From NCBI GenBank assembly GCA_020025655.1, contig JAHHRR010000037.1, forward strand, positions 1 through 17,792: a DNA stretch of 17,792 bases, in the 5' to 3' direction. Numbering within the stretch: position 1 is the first letter of the stretch; each line of letters starts with the position of its first letter. This stretch comes from Oscillospiraceae bacterium. GTDB lineage: Bacteria; Bacillota; Clostridia; Oscillospirales; Oscillospiraceae. Under the pieces are notes generated by a model. That model had not been told where the DNA came from. It searched no databases and was given only the letters and a program-made list of their open reading frames with translations. Positions 1-6,724 of the stretch are shown piece by piece. Both the position numbers and the translations under genes were made by a program.

Positions 1-80
1 TTTGATCATTTTCTTACATTGTTCAATTTTCAAGGTACATGCTTCGCTGTTTTTTCTTTGTTTTCTTTCGAATCAACAGC
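1..80 (-). promoter_or_regulatory. rRNA operon leader (boxA-like), running off the left edge
   Basis: Read on the minus strand, the last part of this stretch (positions 38 to 19) contains ACCTTGAAAATTGAACA. This resembles the boxA-type antitermination element found in Gram-positive rRNA leaders and spacers. It sits downstream of two tandem strong promoters and contains no open reading frame of note. The region upstream of it is A-rich and unstructured, as rRNA leaders often are. The 16S gene itself is not in the window, so the identity is inferred from the leader and promoters. A stable-RNA operon of another kind (for example a tRNA cluster) is possible but less likely. Confidence 0.7.
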
Positions 81-86
81 TTAATT

Positions 87-115
87 ACTTTAACATATCT
101 TTTCGAGTTTGTCAA
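87..115 (-). promoter_or_regulatory. Strong sigma-A promoter P2 of the putative rRNA operon
   Basis: The -35 box TTGACA (115-110) is a perfect consensus. It is followed after 17 bp by TAAAGT (92-87), with a TGT extended -10 element just before it. The roughly 35 bp upstream of the -35 (116-150) is almost pure A/T with A-tracts, like an UP element. Transcription would start near 80-81 and run leftward into the boxA-like leader. Confidence 0.85.
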
Positions 116-191
116 GAACTTTTTTAAAAAGTTTTTTAAACTCTTTTCGATATTTTGTTTTGTAATTGGCCGCTCTCTCGAGCGCTTGCTT

Positions 192-220
192 AATATACCA
201 CCAGAATCCGCAGAAGTCAA
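192..220 (-). promoter_or_regulatory. Sigma-A promoter P1 of the putative rRNA operon (tandem, upstream of P2)
   Basis: TTGACT (220-215), a 17-bp spacer, then TATATT (197-192). An A/T-rich tract at 221-250 precedes the -35 box, as at P2. The expected start near 185-186 is followed at once by a small hairpin, CGCTC-GAGA-GAGCG (184-171). Two tandem promoters about 105 bp apart are typical of rRNA operons in Firmicutes. Confidence 0.8.
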
Positions 221-250
221 CACTTTTTTTAATATTTTTTGGAAATTTTT

Positions 251-294
251 AAGGTTTTTTTGAAACCACTAAATATAGTGGTTTCTCAAACCTT
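251..294. repeat. Interrupted inverted repeat in the gap before the rRNA promoters
   Basis: The inner arms GAAACCACTA (262-271) and TAGTGGTTTC (276-285) are perfect 10-mers around a 4-nt loop. The outer arms AAGGTTT (251-257) and AAACCTT (288-294) extend the stem across a short bulge. It lies just downstream of the stop of the minus-strand zinc-ribbon gene, so it may end that transcript. On the minus strand the hairpin is followed by A residues rather than a U-tract, so it is not a classical intrinsic terminator. Part of it, CCACTAAATAT (266-276), is repeated directly at 299-309. Confidence 0.55.
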
Positions 295-312
295 CCGTCC
301 ACTAAATATTGT

Positions 313-996
313 TCATCTGTCTACGTACTTTCCTATAATAGGCAGAGGCTCCATTCTGTCCTGAGCTGCATTCATTATTCCTTTAATCATAATGTAAACT
401 CTCATTAAAGACAGGATTCCGCCTACCGGAGAAAGAATAGCAGTTAAAGCATCCGCAATCACTCCAAATACCGCAAGAGCGACACCCTGTTTAGCGTGAT
501 ATACAGCGTATGCATCATCTCTGCAGAACAGGAACGGCAGAATAAAGAATATACTTATATAGCTCATAACAGCCATTGCTTTGTGTCGCATTGGCTGGTT
601 GTAGGCATTTCTCGATGTACTGCTATATTCTCTTTGTCTTTCGTATTCACTCTGTCTGCGCTGATATTCTTCTTCGGCCCATTTTCTGTCCTGCGCCTGC
701 TGAGCACTGCGTCGGCGTTCGTATTCACGTCTGCGCTCATTTGCTCTCTGCTGGGCTTCCGCATCCCGCGTTCTTCGCGCACGGGCTTCGTTTTCCATAT
801 TCTGAGCTCTGCGCCGGCGTTCCATTTCAGCTTTTTCAGCCTCATATTCCTGAGCCGCAAAACCGGTGCTGCGTTTTTCTTCTCTTTTTCTCTTTTCTTC
901 AGCAGCTTTTCTTTCTGCCGCTTCATCATATCCGCACGCCAGACATCCTGACTGACCGTCCGGTATATAGGCTCCACATTTTTTGCAGTATGCCAT
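313..996 (-). CDS. Zinc-ribbon, coiled-coil membrane protein with a DUF4870/Tic20-like C-terminus
   Basis: A 227-residue protein of unknown function with three visible parts. Residues 1-22 form a short zinc ribbon with two CxxC pairs (C4, C7, C18, C21). Residues about 25-135 are extremely rich in Arg, Glu, Gln and Ala and should form a long charged helix or coiled coil. Residues about 138-210 are hydrophobic, with two or three membrane segments. The C-terminal pattern (YHAKQG, then a membrane helix, then PLPIIGKY) resembles the small integral membrane DUF4870/Tic20-like group. The start is supported by GGAGG five bases before the ATG, and by a consensus-like promoter (TTGAAA-17-TATAAT) at 1024-1052. 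The gene appears to be transcribed alone. The strongly basic and acidic helix could contact nucleic acid or another protein at the membrane, but no function can be assigned. Confidence 0.85.
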   Translation of the reverse strand: MAYCKKCGAYIPDGQSGCLACGYDEAAERKAAEEKRKREEKRSTGFAAQEYEAEKAEMERRRRAQNMENEARARRTRDAEAQQRANERRREYERRRSAQQAQDRKWAEEEYQRRQSEYERQREYSSTSRNAYNQPMRHKAMAVMSYISIFFILPFLFCRDDAYAVYHAKQGVALAVFGVIADALTAILSPVGGILSLMRVYIMIKGIMNAAQDRMEPLPIIGKYVDR

Positions 997-1023
997 AATG
1001 TCCTCCGGTTAATATTTTTTGCT

Positions 1024-1052
1024 ATTATACCGCAGGGTCAGATTTTTTTCAA
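1024..1052 (-). promoter_or_regulatory. Sigma-A promoter of the zinc-ribbon membrane protein gene
   Basis: TTGAAA (1052-1047), a 17-bp spacer, then a perfect TATAAT (1029-1024). The predicted start near 1017 leaves a leader of about 20 nt with the GGAGG site. The -35 box begins a few bases after the stop codon of the hydrolase gene upstream. Confidence 0.8.
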
Positions 1053-1056
1053 TCTG

Positions 1057-1737
1057 TTATGAGCAAAATCTGTGCTTGCCTATCTGAACAATCAGGGGTC
1101 TTGACCAAATCCATTTACTTGTAGCTGTTACGGGGTTGAAGTAATATATTGCTCCATAGCTTGGGTCGCTGCCGTTCATAGCCTCTCTGGCGGCCCTGTA
1201 AGCGCTTTCAGCCACCGGCTCGTTAAATTGACCGTCGTAGAGGCAGCTAAAGGCGTCAGGCTGGTATATTACGCCTGAGATAGTATTAGGGAAGGATGGA
1301 TGCTCAACTCTGTTTAATACAACCGCTCCGACAGCAACCTGCCCAACATAGGGTTCCCCTCTGGCTTCTGCGGAAATAAGTCTTGCAAGCAGGTCAAGAT
1401 CGCCGGAATTGCCGGAATTGCTGGTATTACCGTTTGAGCTAGGAGTTATTCCCAGAGCAGCCAATGTCTTATTGCCTACCTGACCGTCAGCATCAAGTCC
1501 GTTTTTCTTCTGGAATTTCTTTATTGCATCTTCTGTGCCGCTGCCGAAAATTCCGTCCACGTTGCCGGAATAATATCCCCAGTTCTTCAAACGGGTCTGA
1601 ATTTCTTTTATTGTCTGACCGCTGGCGCCTTTTTTATATAAATCAGCAGATGCGCTCTGAGCTAAAGCGATTATAAGGATATTAAGCGTAAATATAACAA
1701 CCATAGCTAAAATAAGTTTTTTACGTTCTTTACTCAA
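1057..1737 (-). CDS. SleB/CwlJ-type cell-wall hydrolase with peptidoglycan-binding domain
   Basis: An exported peptidoglycan hydrolase of 226 residues. Residues 1-31 are a signal peptide or membrane anchor (basic KERKK, a hydrophobic core, then AQSASA). Residues about 33-97 are a PG_binding_1 domain (GASGQTIKEIQTRL, VDGIFGSGT, VGNKTLAAL). A Ser/Asn/Gly linker follows, then a Hydrolase_2 (SleB-like) domain at about 113-226. The AEARGE motif places the likely catalytic glutamate at E124, with VAVGAVVLNRV downstream. SleB proteins are spore-cortex lytic transglycosylases; similar enzymes also act on vegetative wall, so a germination role is an inference. The start is TTG at 1737, because only this start gives a signal peptide with a charged N-region; the internal ATG at 1704 removes it and has no ribosome site. 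Unusually, the start codon and its G-rich Shine-Dalgarno lie inside the terminator of thrS. Confidence 0.9.
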   Translation of the reverse strand: MSKERKKLILAMVVIFTLNILIIALAQSASADLYKKGASGQTIKEIQTRLKNWGYYSGNVDGIFGSGTEDAIKKFQKKNGLDADGQVGNKTLAALGITPSSNGNTSNSGNSGDLDLLARLISAEARGEPYVGQVAVGAVVLNRVEHPSFPNTISGVIYQPDAFSCLYDGQFNEPVAESAYRAAREAMNGSDPSYGAIYYFNPVTATSKWIWSRPLIVQIGKHRFCS

Positions 1738-1777
1738 AAAAACACCCCCACAAACTTTTTCTTAGTTTGTGAGGGTG
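1736..1777 (-). terminator. Intrinsic terminator of thrS, overlapping the start of the hydrolase gene
   Basis: A 14-bp hairpin with arms at 1777-1764 and 1756-1743, a 7-nt loop, and then seven T residues (1742-1736) on the minus strand. One pair is G-U on the minus-strand RNA but would be a C-A mismatch on the plus strand, which fixes the direction. The last two Us of the tract and the next G form the TTG start codon of the hydrolase gene. Confidence 0.92.
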
Positions 1778-1801
1778 CGAAATTTTTATTCAGAAATTTT
1801 C

Positions 1802-3553
1802 TTATCTGGTTTTATTTGCAATTTCCTCATTGATTCTTGCAAGGAAATCGTCAAAAGGCATTGCGCCAAGGTCCTTGCCGTCTCTTGTACGGACAGCAAC
1901 AGTACCGGCCTCAGCTTCTCTGTCGCCGAGAACCAGCATATAAGGCATCTTCTGCATCTGAGCTTCACGAATCTTGTATCCGATCTTCTCGTTTCTGTGG
2001 TCAGTCTCAACACGGATGCCGGCAGCATCCAGCTTTGCTGCGACTTCATCAGCATATGCAGCAGTTCTGTCGGTAATAGGCATAACCTTTACCTGAACAG
2101 GTGAGAGCCATACAGGGAATGCGCCTGCGAAATGCTCAGTGATAACACCGATAAAGCGCTCAATAGAGCCCAGAACAACACGGTGTATCATTACAGGGCG
2201 GTGCTTCTGACCGTCTTCACCCACATACTCCAGCTCAAAGCGCTCAGGCATCTGCATATCCAGCTGGATAGTACCGCACTGCCAGGTACGGCCGAGAGAG
2301 TCAGCGAGGTGGAAGTCGAGCTTAGGACCGTAGAATGCACCATCGCCTTCGTTGATCTCGAAGTCCTTGCCGACCTCGGTAACAGCTTCTTTAAGGGTTT
2401 CGGTAGCAAACTCCCAGTCTTTCAGCTCGCCGATATGGTCCTCGGGCATGGTGGACAGCTCAATCTTATAGCTAAGACCGAACACAGAGTAAACCTCATC
2501 AAAGAGGCGCATAACGTTCTTGATTTCATCTTTCATCTGATCCCATGTCATGAAGATATGAGCATCGTCCTGAGTGAAGCAGCGGACACGGAACAGGCCG
2601 TGGAGAGCGCCGGAAAGCTCATGGCGGTGAACAAGACCCAGTTCTGCCATTCTCAGAGGCAGATCTCTGTAAGAGTGAGGCTCAGATTTGTAAACCAGCA
2701 TACCGCCGGGGCAGTTCATGGGTTTAACAGCATAGTCCTCACCGTCGATAACGGTGGTGTACATGTTGTCTTTGTAGTGATCCCAGTGACCGCTTCTGTG
2801 CCACAGCTCCTGATTGAGGATCATAGGAGTGGAAATTTCAACATAGCCGTACTTTTTGTGTACCTGACGCCAGTAATCAATAAGGGTATTGCGGAGAACC
2901 ATGCCTTTAGGCAGGAAGAAGGGGAAGCCGGGGCCTTCCTCGGTGAGCATAAAGAGACCAAGCTCCTTACCGAGCTTTCTGTGGTCACGCTTTTTAGCTT
3001 CCTCAATGCGCTCGAGGTACTCGTCAAGCTCTGCCTTCTTCATAAAGCAGGTGCCGTAAACTCTCTGAAGCATTTTACGGTTGGAGTCGCCTCTCCAGTA
3101 TGCACCGGTGCAGGAGGTAAGCTTTATAGCATTACCTTTGACTCTGCCGGTAGAATCCAGATGAGGTCCTGCGCAGAGGTCGGTGAAATCTCCCTGCTTG
3201 TAGAAGCTGATTACAGCATCTTCGGGAAGATCGTTAATAAGCTCTACCTTGTAAGGCTCGTCCCGCTCTTCCATAAACTTTATAGCTTCCTCACGGGGCA
3301 GTTCAAAGCGCTCCAGCTTTATTTTTTCCTTACAGATCTTGCGCATCTCAGCTTCGAGCTTTTCAAGTATCTCAGGAGTGATGGCAAAGGGAGCGTCGAA
3401 ATCGTAGTAAAATCCGTTTTCGATAGCGGGGCCGATAGCCAGTTTAACTTCGGGGTACAGACGCTTCACAGCCTGAGCCAGAATATGGCTGGTGGTATGG
3501 CGATAGGTATCTCTATATTCGTGGTTTTCAAAAGTGAATTTATTCTCGTCCAT
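1802..3553 (-). CDS. thrS: Threonine--tRNA ligase (form lacking the TGS domain)
   Basis: Class II aminoacyl-tRNA synthetase that charges tRNA-Thr in the cytoplasm. From the chosen start it has 583 residues. Residues about 10-190 are the editing domain, with H19-xxx-H23 and C127-xxx-H131 corresponding to the deacylation-site residues of bacterial ThrRS. Residues about 200-475 are the catalytic core, with likely zinc ligands C281 (MNCPGG), H332 (DDAHIF) and H457 (MIHR). The anticodon-binding domain follows to the end. The N-terminal TGS domain of about 60 residues found in E. coli ThrRS is absent: the sequence opens directly with the editing domain. The start at 3553 is favoured over the ATG at 3559 because GGAGG lies 8 nt before the former and only 2 nt before the latter. 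Expression is controlled by the T-box immediately upstream. Confidence 0.97.
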   Translation of the reverse strand: MDENKFTFENHEYRDTYRHTTSHILAQAVKRLYPEVKLAIGPAIENGFYYDFDAPFAITPEILEKLEAEMRKICKEKIKLERFELPREEAIKFMEERDEPYKVELINDLPEDAVISFYKQGDFTDLCAGPHLDSTGRVKGNAIKLTSCTGAYWRGDSNRKMLQRVYGTCFMKKAELDEYLERIEEAKKRDHRKLGKELGLFMLTEEGPGFPFFLPKGMVLRNTLIDYWRQVHKKYGYVEISTPMILNQELWHRSGHWDHYKDNMYTTVIDGEDYAVKPMNCPGGMLVYKSEPHSYRDLPLRMAELGLVHRHELSGALHGLFRVRCFTQDDAHIFMTWDQMKDEIKNVMRLFDEVYSVFGLSYKIELSTMPEDHIGELKDWEFATETLKEAVTEVGKDFEINEGDGAFYGPKLDFHLADSLGRTWQCGTIQLDMQMPERFELEYVGEDGQKHRPVMIHRVVLGSIERFIGVITEHFAGAFPVWLSPVQVKVMPITDRTAAYADEVAAKLDAAGIRVETDHRNEKIGYKIREAQMQKMPYMLVLGDREAEAGTVAVRTRDGKDLGAMPFDDFLARINEEIANKTR

Positions 3554-3567
3554 GTTCATAACCTCCA

Positions 3568-3606
3568 ATAAAAAATAAAGCACCCTCAGCATAATGCCAA
3601 GGGTGC
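3568..3606 (-). terminator. Regulatory terminator of the thrS T-box
   Basis: On the minus strand a hairpin with a 12-bp stem (arms from 3606 and to 3580, UUA loop, a few G-U pairs) is followed by a T-rich tract. The 5' part of the stem, GCACCCTT, is also the 3' strand of the antiterminator, so the two structures exclude each other. Confidence 0.93.
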
Positions 3607-3791
3607 GTAATGCACGGTTCCACCTTGAGTTTAACTTAATTCACAGTTAACGCCTGCAAAACGGGAGGGCATTTCCGCCGTCCGGCTCAGGAGCTGGTAG
3701 ACTAAAATGCATCCACGGGACAGTTTGCAGCCTGTGACTATCCTCTCTGTACGTTTCAGCATTCTGCTTTCTCCGTCAAAGCCTTTAAACT
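3568..3791 (-). ncRNA. T-box riboswitch (tRNA-Thr sensing) upstream of thrS
   Basis: The T-box consensus AAGGTGGAACCGTGC is at 3626-3612. It folds as the standard antiterminator: AAGG and GTGC on the 5' side pair with GCAC and CCTT (3606-3599), with TGGAACC as the bulge that binds the tRNA acceptor end. Stem I can be closed by GGCT (3783-3780) with AGCC (3687-3684) and GGAG (3774-3771) with CTCC (3693-3690). The triplet ACC at 3698-3696, a threonine codon followed by A, sits just above this helix on the 3' side and is the likely specifier. Uncharged tRNA-Thr should stabilise the antiterminator and allow thrS transcription. The specifier assignment is by eye from the fold; the T-box itself is certain. 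Confidence 0.96.
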
Positions 3792-3797
3792 TTATTC

Positions 3798-3826
3798 AAT
3801 ATATCATTCTGCCATGCATATGTCAA
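3798..3826 (-). promoter_or_regulatory. Sigma-A promoter of the thrS T-box transcript
   Basis: A perfect TTGACA (3826-3821), a 17-bp spacer and TATATT (3803-3798). The start is expected near 3791, a few bases before T-box stem I. Confidence 0.92.
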
Positions 3827-3836
3827 CAGCTAAATC

Positions 3837-3863
3837 CGGAGGGCGGAAATATTCTGCCCTCCG
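3837..3863 (-). terminator. Probable terminator hairpin after the cation ATPase gene
   Basis: CGGAGGGC and GCCCTCCG arms (3863-3856 and 3844-3837) form a G+C-rich stem that can continue inward across one mismatch. It lies eight bases past the ATPase stop codon and ten bases before the thrS -35 box, the right place to isolate the two units. The tail on the minus strand is only GATTT, so the U-tract is weak. Confidence 0.6.
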
Positions 3864-3870
3864 TGTATAA

Positions 3871-6510
3871 TTATTGAAGTTTCAAGGTTTTTCTCTGTAC
3901 AAACTTCACAAGTTCAACAACAGGGATTACGCAGGCGCCGAGGCCGATAGCTATTGCATATTCGCTGAGGTCAACACTTGTGAACTCGAATGCAGCAGCA
4001 AGGAACGGAACCTCGCATACGAGTGTAGTTGCAATAAAGGATACTGCAGCCGCAGCCCACAGTCCCGCATTCTGTTTGCCGAGTTTAAAAATACTGCTGC
4101 GCTGGGATCGCATATTAAAGGAGTGGAATATTTCAGCCATTGACAGGGTAAGGAATGCCATTGTCACGCCGTCGGCGCTGTCAGCCATTGACCAGACGCC
4201 CGTTTCGATAAAGCTGCCGATAAAGTAGGAAAGCAGAGTGAGTCCTGCAACCAGAAGGCCCTGATAGACAATATCGAAGCCCATTCCGCCTGCAAATATG
4301 CCGGATTTTGCATCTCTGGGCTTTCTCTCCATTATATGAGGCTCAGCCTTTTCGACTCCCAGCGCAAGAGCCGGGAAGCAGTCGGTTACAAGGTTAATCC
4401 AAAGCAGATGAACAGGATGCAGAATTACAAAGCCCATAATTGTAGATGCAAATATAGCTATTACCTCGCTCATATTGGAGCCGAGAAGGAACTGAATAGC
4501 CTTTCGGATATTATCGTAAATTCTTCGGCCTTCTTCAACCGCACCTACGATAGTTGCGAAGTTATCGTCAGCAAGAACCATATCGGCGGCATTTTTTGTA
4601 ACGTCCGTACCGGTAATGCCCATTCCCACGCCGATATCTGCGGATTTAATACTGGGTGCATCGTTTACTCCGTCGCCGGTCATTGCAGTGACGTAACCCG
4701 CTCCACGCCATGCGTTAACAATTCTTGTTTTGTGTTCAGGCTGAACTCTTGCATAAACGCTTATATTTCTGAATTCTTTTCTGAAGGTCTCGTCATCCAT
4801 CTGACTGAGCTGAGCACCGGTAACAGCATGGTCGCCGTCTTTCATAATACCCAGTTCTTTTGCAATGGCAACTGCGGTGTCCACATGGTCACCGGTAATC
4901 ATTATGGGTCTGATGCCTGCCGCTCTGCATTCTGCCATAGCGTCCAGAACCTCAGGCCTTATAGGGTCTATCATGCCGCACAGTCCCATAAAGCAGAGGT
5001 CTTTTTCAAGATACTCCGGTTCTTCAGACTGAGGTTTTTCATTCCATACCCGCTTTGCGCAGGCAAGAACACGGAGCGCTTTGTCAGCCATAGCCTTGTT
5101 GGCTTTTGTGATTTCGGCTCTGTATCCGTCATCCATAGGCAGAACCTGACCATTTTTAATATAGTGCGTGCAGCGGTCAAGAAGCACATCGGGAGCGCCC
5201 TTTGTAAACTGTACGAAGCCGTTTTCGGCTGTGTGAACAGTGCTCATCATTTTTCTGCCTGAGTCGAACGGGGCTTCAGCGCAGCGGTTGTATTTAGCTT
5301 TAAGACTTATCTTGTCGTTTCCAAGCTTATTTGCCCATGTTACAAGAGCCGCTTCGGTAGGCTCACCGGTGACAGTGCCGTCAGAATTAAGCTCTGCATC
5401 GGAGCAGAGAGCAGCTGCAATGGAAATATCGCTTTCGTTGTCCCCGAAATAGTCTACCACAGTCATTTTATTCTGGGTAAGGGTGCCGGTTTTATCTGAG
5501 CAGATAATCTGCGCACATCCCAGAGTTTCAACCGCCGTAAGCTTGCGTATAATGGCGTTTCGTTTGGACATATTGGTAACACCCATAGACAGTACAACTG
5601 TAACAACCGCCACAAGCCCCTCAGGGATAGCCGCAACAGCAAGAGAAACTGCAACCATAAAGGAATTGAGCACGACCTCAACGCTTGCACCGCCGGCTCT
5701 TATAAGCTGAACAGCAAAGACTGCTGCGCATATACCGAGCACCAGCCATGTAAGGACCTTTGAAAGCTGGCTCAGCTTACGCTGCAAGGGAGTCTGACCA
5801 TCCCCTGCTGAAGCGAGAGCATCTGCGATTTTACCCATTTCTGTGTCCATACCGGTTGCGGTAATAACCACAGCGGCTCTGCCATATACGACAGTGCTTC
5901 CCATATAGACCATATTCTTTCTGTCTCCGAGAGGTACATCCTTTTCCCCGTCTTTAAGATTTATAATATCTATAAATTTAGTAACAGGAACGGATTCTCC
6001 CGTAAGGGCAGATTCCTCGACCTTGAGACTTGCCTGCTGAATTATTCTGCCGTCTGCCGGAACAGCATCACCGGCTTCAAGCATGATAACATCGCCGCAG
6101 ACGAGTTCCTCACTGGGAATGCTGATAAGTTTTCCGTCACGCAGAACCTTGGATGTAGATGCAGACATTTTCTGCAGTGCCTCAATGGCTTTTTCGGCTT
6201 TACTCTCCTGATACACACCGAGTATGGCGTTAATCAGAACAACTGCCAGAATGATTATAACATCTGCAAAGCTCTCGCCTTCCATTACTGCAAGTACACC
6301 GCTTATAGCGGCCGCAGCAAGCAGAATAATAATCATCGGGTCGGCAAGCTGTTCAAGAAATCTTCTTATGAGAGATTTTCCCGGTGCAGCTTTCAGAACA
6401 TTTCGTCCGTTCTGCTGAAGTCTCTTTGCAGCTTCATCCGAGCTTAATCCTTCCGGCTCAGCATTCAGCTGTTTTAGAACAGTCTCTTTTTCCTCGCAAT
6501 AAAATTTCAT
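3871..6510 (-). CDS. P2-type (SERCA-like) cation-transporting ATPase, probable Mn2+/Ca2+ exporter
   Basis: A membrane pump of 879 residues, the usual length for bacterial Ca2+-type P-ATPases. It has an N-terminal cation ATPase domain, the actuator TGES (170-173), the phosphorylated aspartate D339 in DKTGTLT, KGAP (437-440) for nucleotide binding, and the hinge TGDGVNDAP (611-619). Membrane ligand positions of SERCA are conserved: PEGL with E297 in M4, N679 and E682 in M5, N706/T709/D710 in M6 (NLVTD), and E793 in M8. Sequence alone says Ca2+ pump. However, the gene lies behind a yybP-ykoY Mn2+ riboswitch, and riboswitch-linked pumps of this type in lactococci and streptococci export Mn2+. I therefore infer Mn2+ export, possibly with Ca2+. 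The start has AAGGGG six bases upstream. It is transcribed alone. Confidence 0.95.
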   Translation of the reverse strand: MKFYCEEKETVLKQLNAEPEGLSSDEAAKRLQQNGRNVLKAAPGKSLIRRFLEQLADPMIIILLAAAAISGVLAVMEGESFADVIIILAVVLINAILGVYQESKAEKAIEALQKMSASTSKVLRDGKLISIPSEELVCGDVIMLEAGDAVPADGRIIQQASLKVEESALTGESVPVTKFIDIINLKDGEKDVPLGDRKNMVYMGSTVVYGRAAVVITATGMDTEMGKIADALASAGDGQTPLQRKLSQLSKVLTWLVLGICAAVFAVQLIRAGGASVEVVLNSFMVAVSLAVAAIPEGLVAVVTVVLSMGVTNMSKRNAIIRKLTAVETLGCAQIICSDKTGTLTQNKMTVVDYFGDNESDISIAAALCSDAELNSDGTVTGEPTEAALVTWANKLGNDKISLKAKYNRCAEAPFDSGRKMMSTVHTAENGFVQFTKGAPDVLLDRCTHYIKNGQVLPMDDGYRAEITKANKAMADKALRVLACAKRVWNEKPQSEEPEYLEKDLCFMGLCGMIDPIRPEVLDAMAECRAAGIRPIMITGDHVDTAVAIAKELGIMKDGDHAVTGAQLSQMDDETFRKEFRNISVYARVQPEHKTRIVNAWRGAGYVTAMTGDGVNDAPSIKSADIGVGMGITGTDVTKNAADMVLADDNFATIVGAVEEGRRIYDNIRKAIQFLLGSNMSEVIAIFASTIMGFVILHPVHLLWINLVTDCFPALALGVEKAEPHIMERKPRDAKSGIFAGGMGFDIVYQGLLVAGLTLLSYFIGSFIETGVWSMADSADGVTMAFLTLSMAEIFHSFNMRSQRSSIFKLGKQNAGLWAAAAVSFIATTLVCEVPFLAAAFEFTSVDLSEYAIAIGLGACVIPVVELVKFVQRKTLKLQ

Positions 6511-6583
6511 ACATATCCCCTTTCAGGTGTGAATAGCTTATCCCTAAAGTATATTATTAGCTTAAATATCCTTTACTCATACA

Positions 6584-6624
6584 AATAAAAAAGACTTTTA
6601 CAGACGTAAGCCTGTAAAAGTCTT
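6584..6624 (-). terminator. Regulatory terminator of the Mn2+ riboswitch
   Basis: A 15-bp hairpin (6624-6591; outer arms AAGACTTTTACAG and its complement, TTAC loop) followed on the minus strand by a T-rich tract. It lies between the aptamer and the ATPase start, so it would stop transcription in the riboswitch OFF state. Its inner part repeats nine bases of the aptamer, GCTTACGTC. Confidence 0.93.
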
Positions 6625-6633
6625 GCAAAATAC

Positions 6634-6714
6634 TCAAGGTATCCGATGTGCCGAAGCCAGAAGCCTGAGATGACGACACATCAACGTCAAGATGACGTAA
6701 GCTACTCCCTTAAA
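6634..6714 (-). ncRNA. yybP-ykoY (Mn2+-sensing) riboswitch aptamer
   Basis: On the minus strand the hallmark segments are both present: AAGGGAGTAGC near the 5' end (6711-6701) and CACATCGGATACCTT near the 3' end (6652-6638). TTAAGG (6713-6708) pairs with CCTTGA (6640-6635) as helix P1. ACGTCA/TGACGT forms a hairpin next to the first loop, and GATGTG/CACATC forms the second arm. This matches the paired-leg, two-loop layout of the yybP-ykoY class, which binds Mn2+ between the loops. It is followed by an intrinsic terminator and a P-type cation ATPase, a well-known partner of this class, so Mn2+ should turn expression on. Confidence 0.93.
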
Positions 6715-6724
6715 CTGTGAGCAC

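Noticed and set aside
39..263. Short reading frames on both strands in the left-edge region
   Set aside because: They consist of Phe- or Lys-rich translations of AT-rich DNA that contains two promoters and a leader. No ribosome site or conserved feature supports them.
1039..1056. Small hairpin CAGATT/AATCTG after the hydrolase gene as a terminator
   Set aside because: Only six pairs, A/T-rich, with no U-tract on the minus strand. The sequence is better explained as the -35 region of the next promoter.
2132..3571. Long plus-strand reading frame (479 codons) opposite thrS
   Set aside because: It is fully antisense to a certain thrS gene and has no recognisable domain. Its openness follows from the codon use of thrS. 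It also runs into the T-box leader side of thrS.
4336..5262. Plus-strand reading frame (308 codons) opposite the cation ATPase
   Set aside because: Antisense to a region with certain P-type ATPase motifs, and it has no domain signature.
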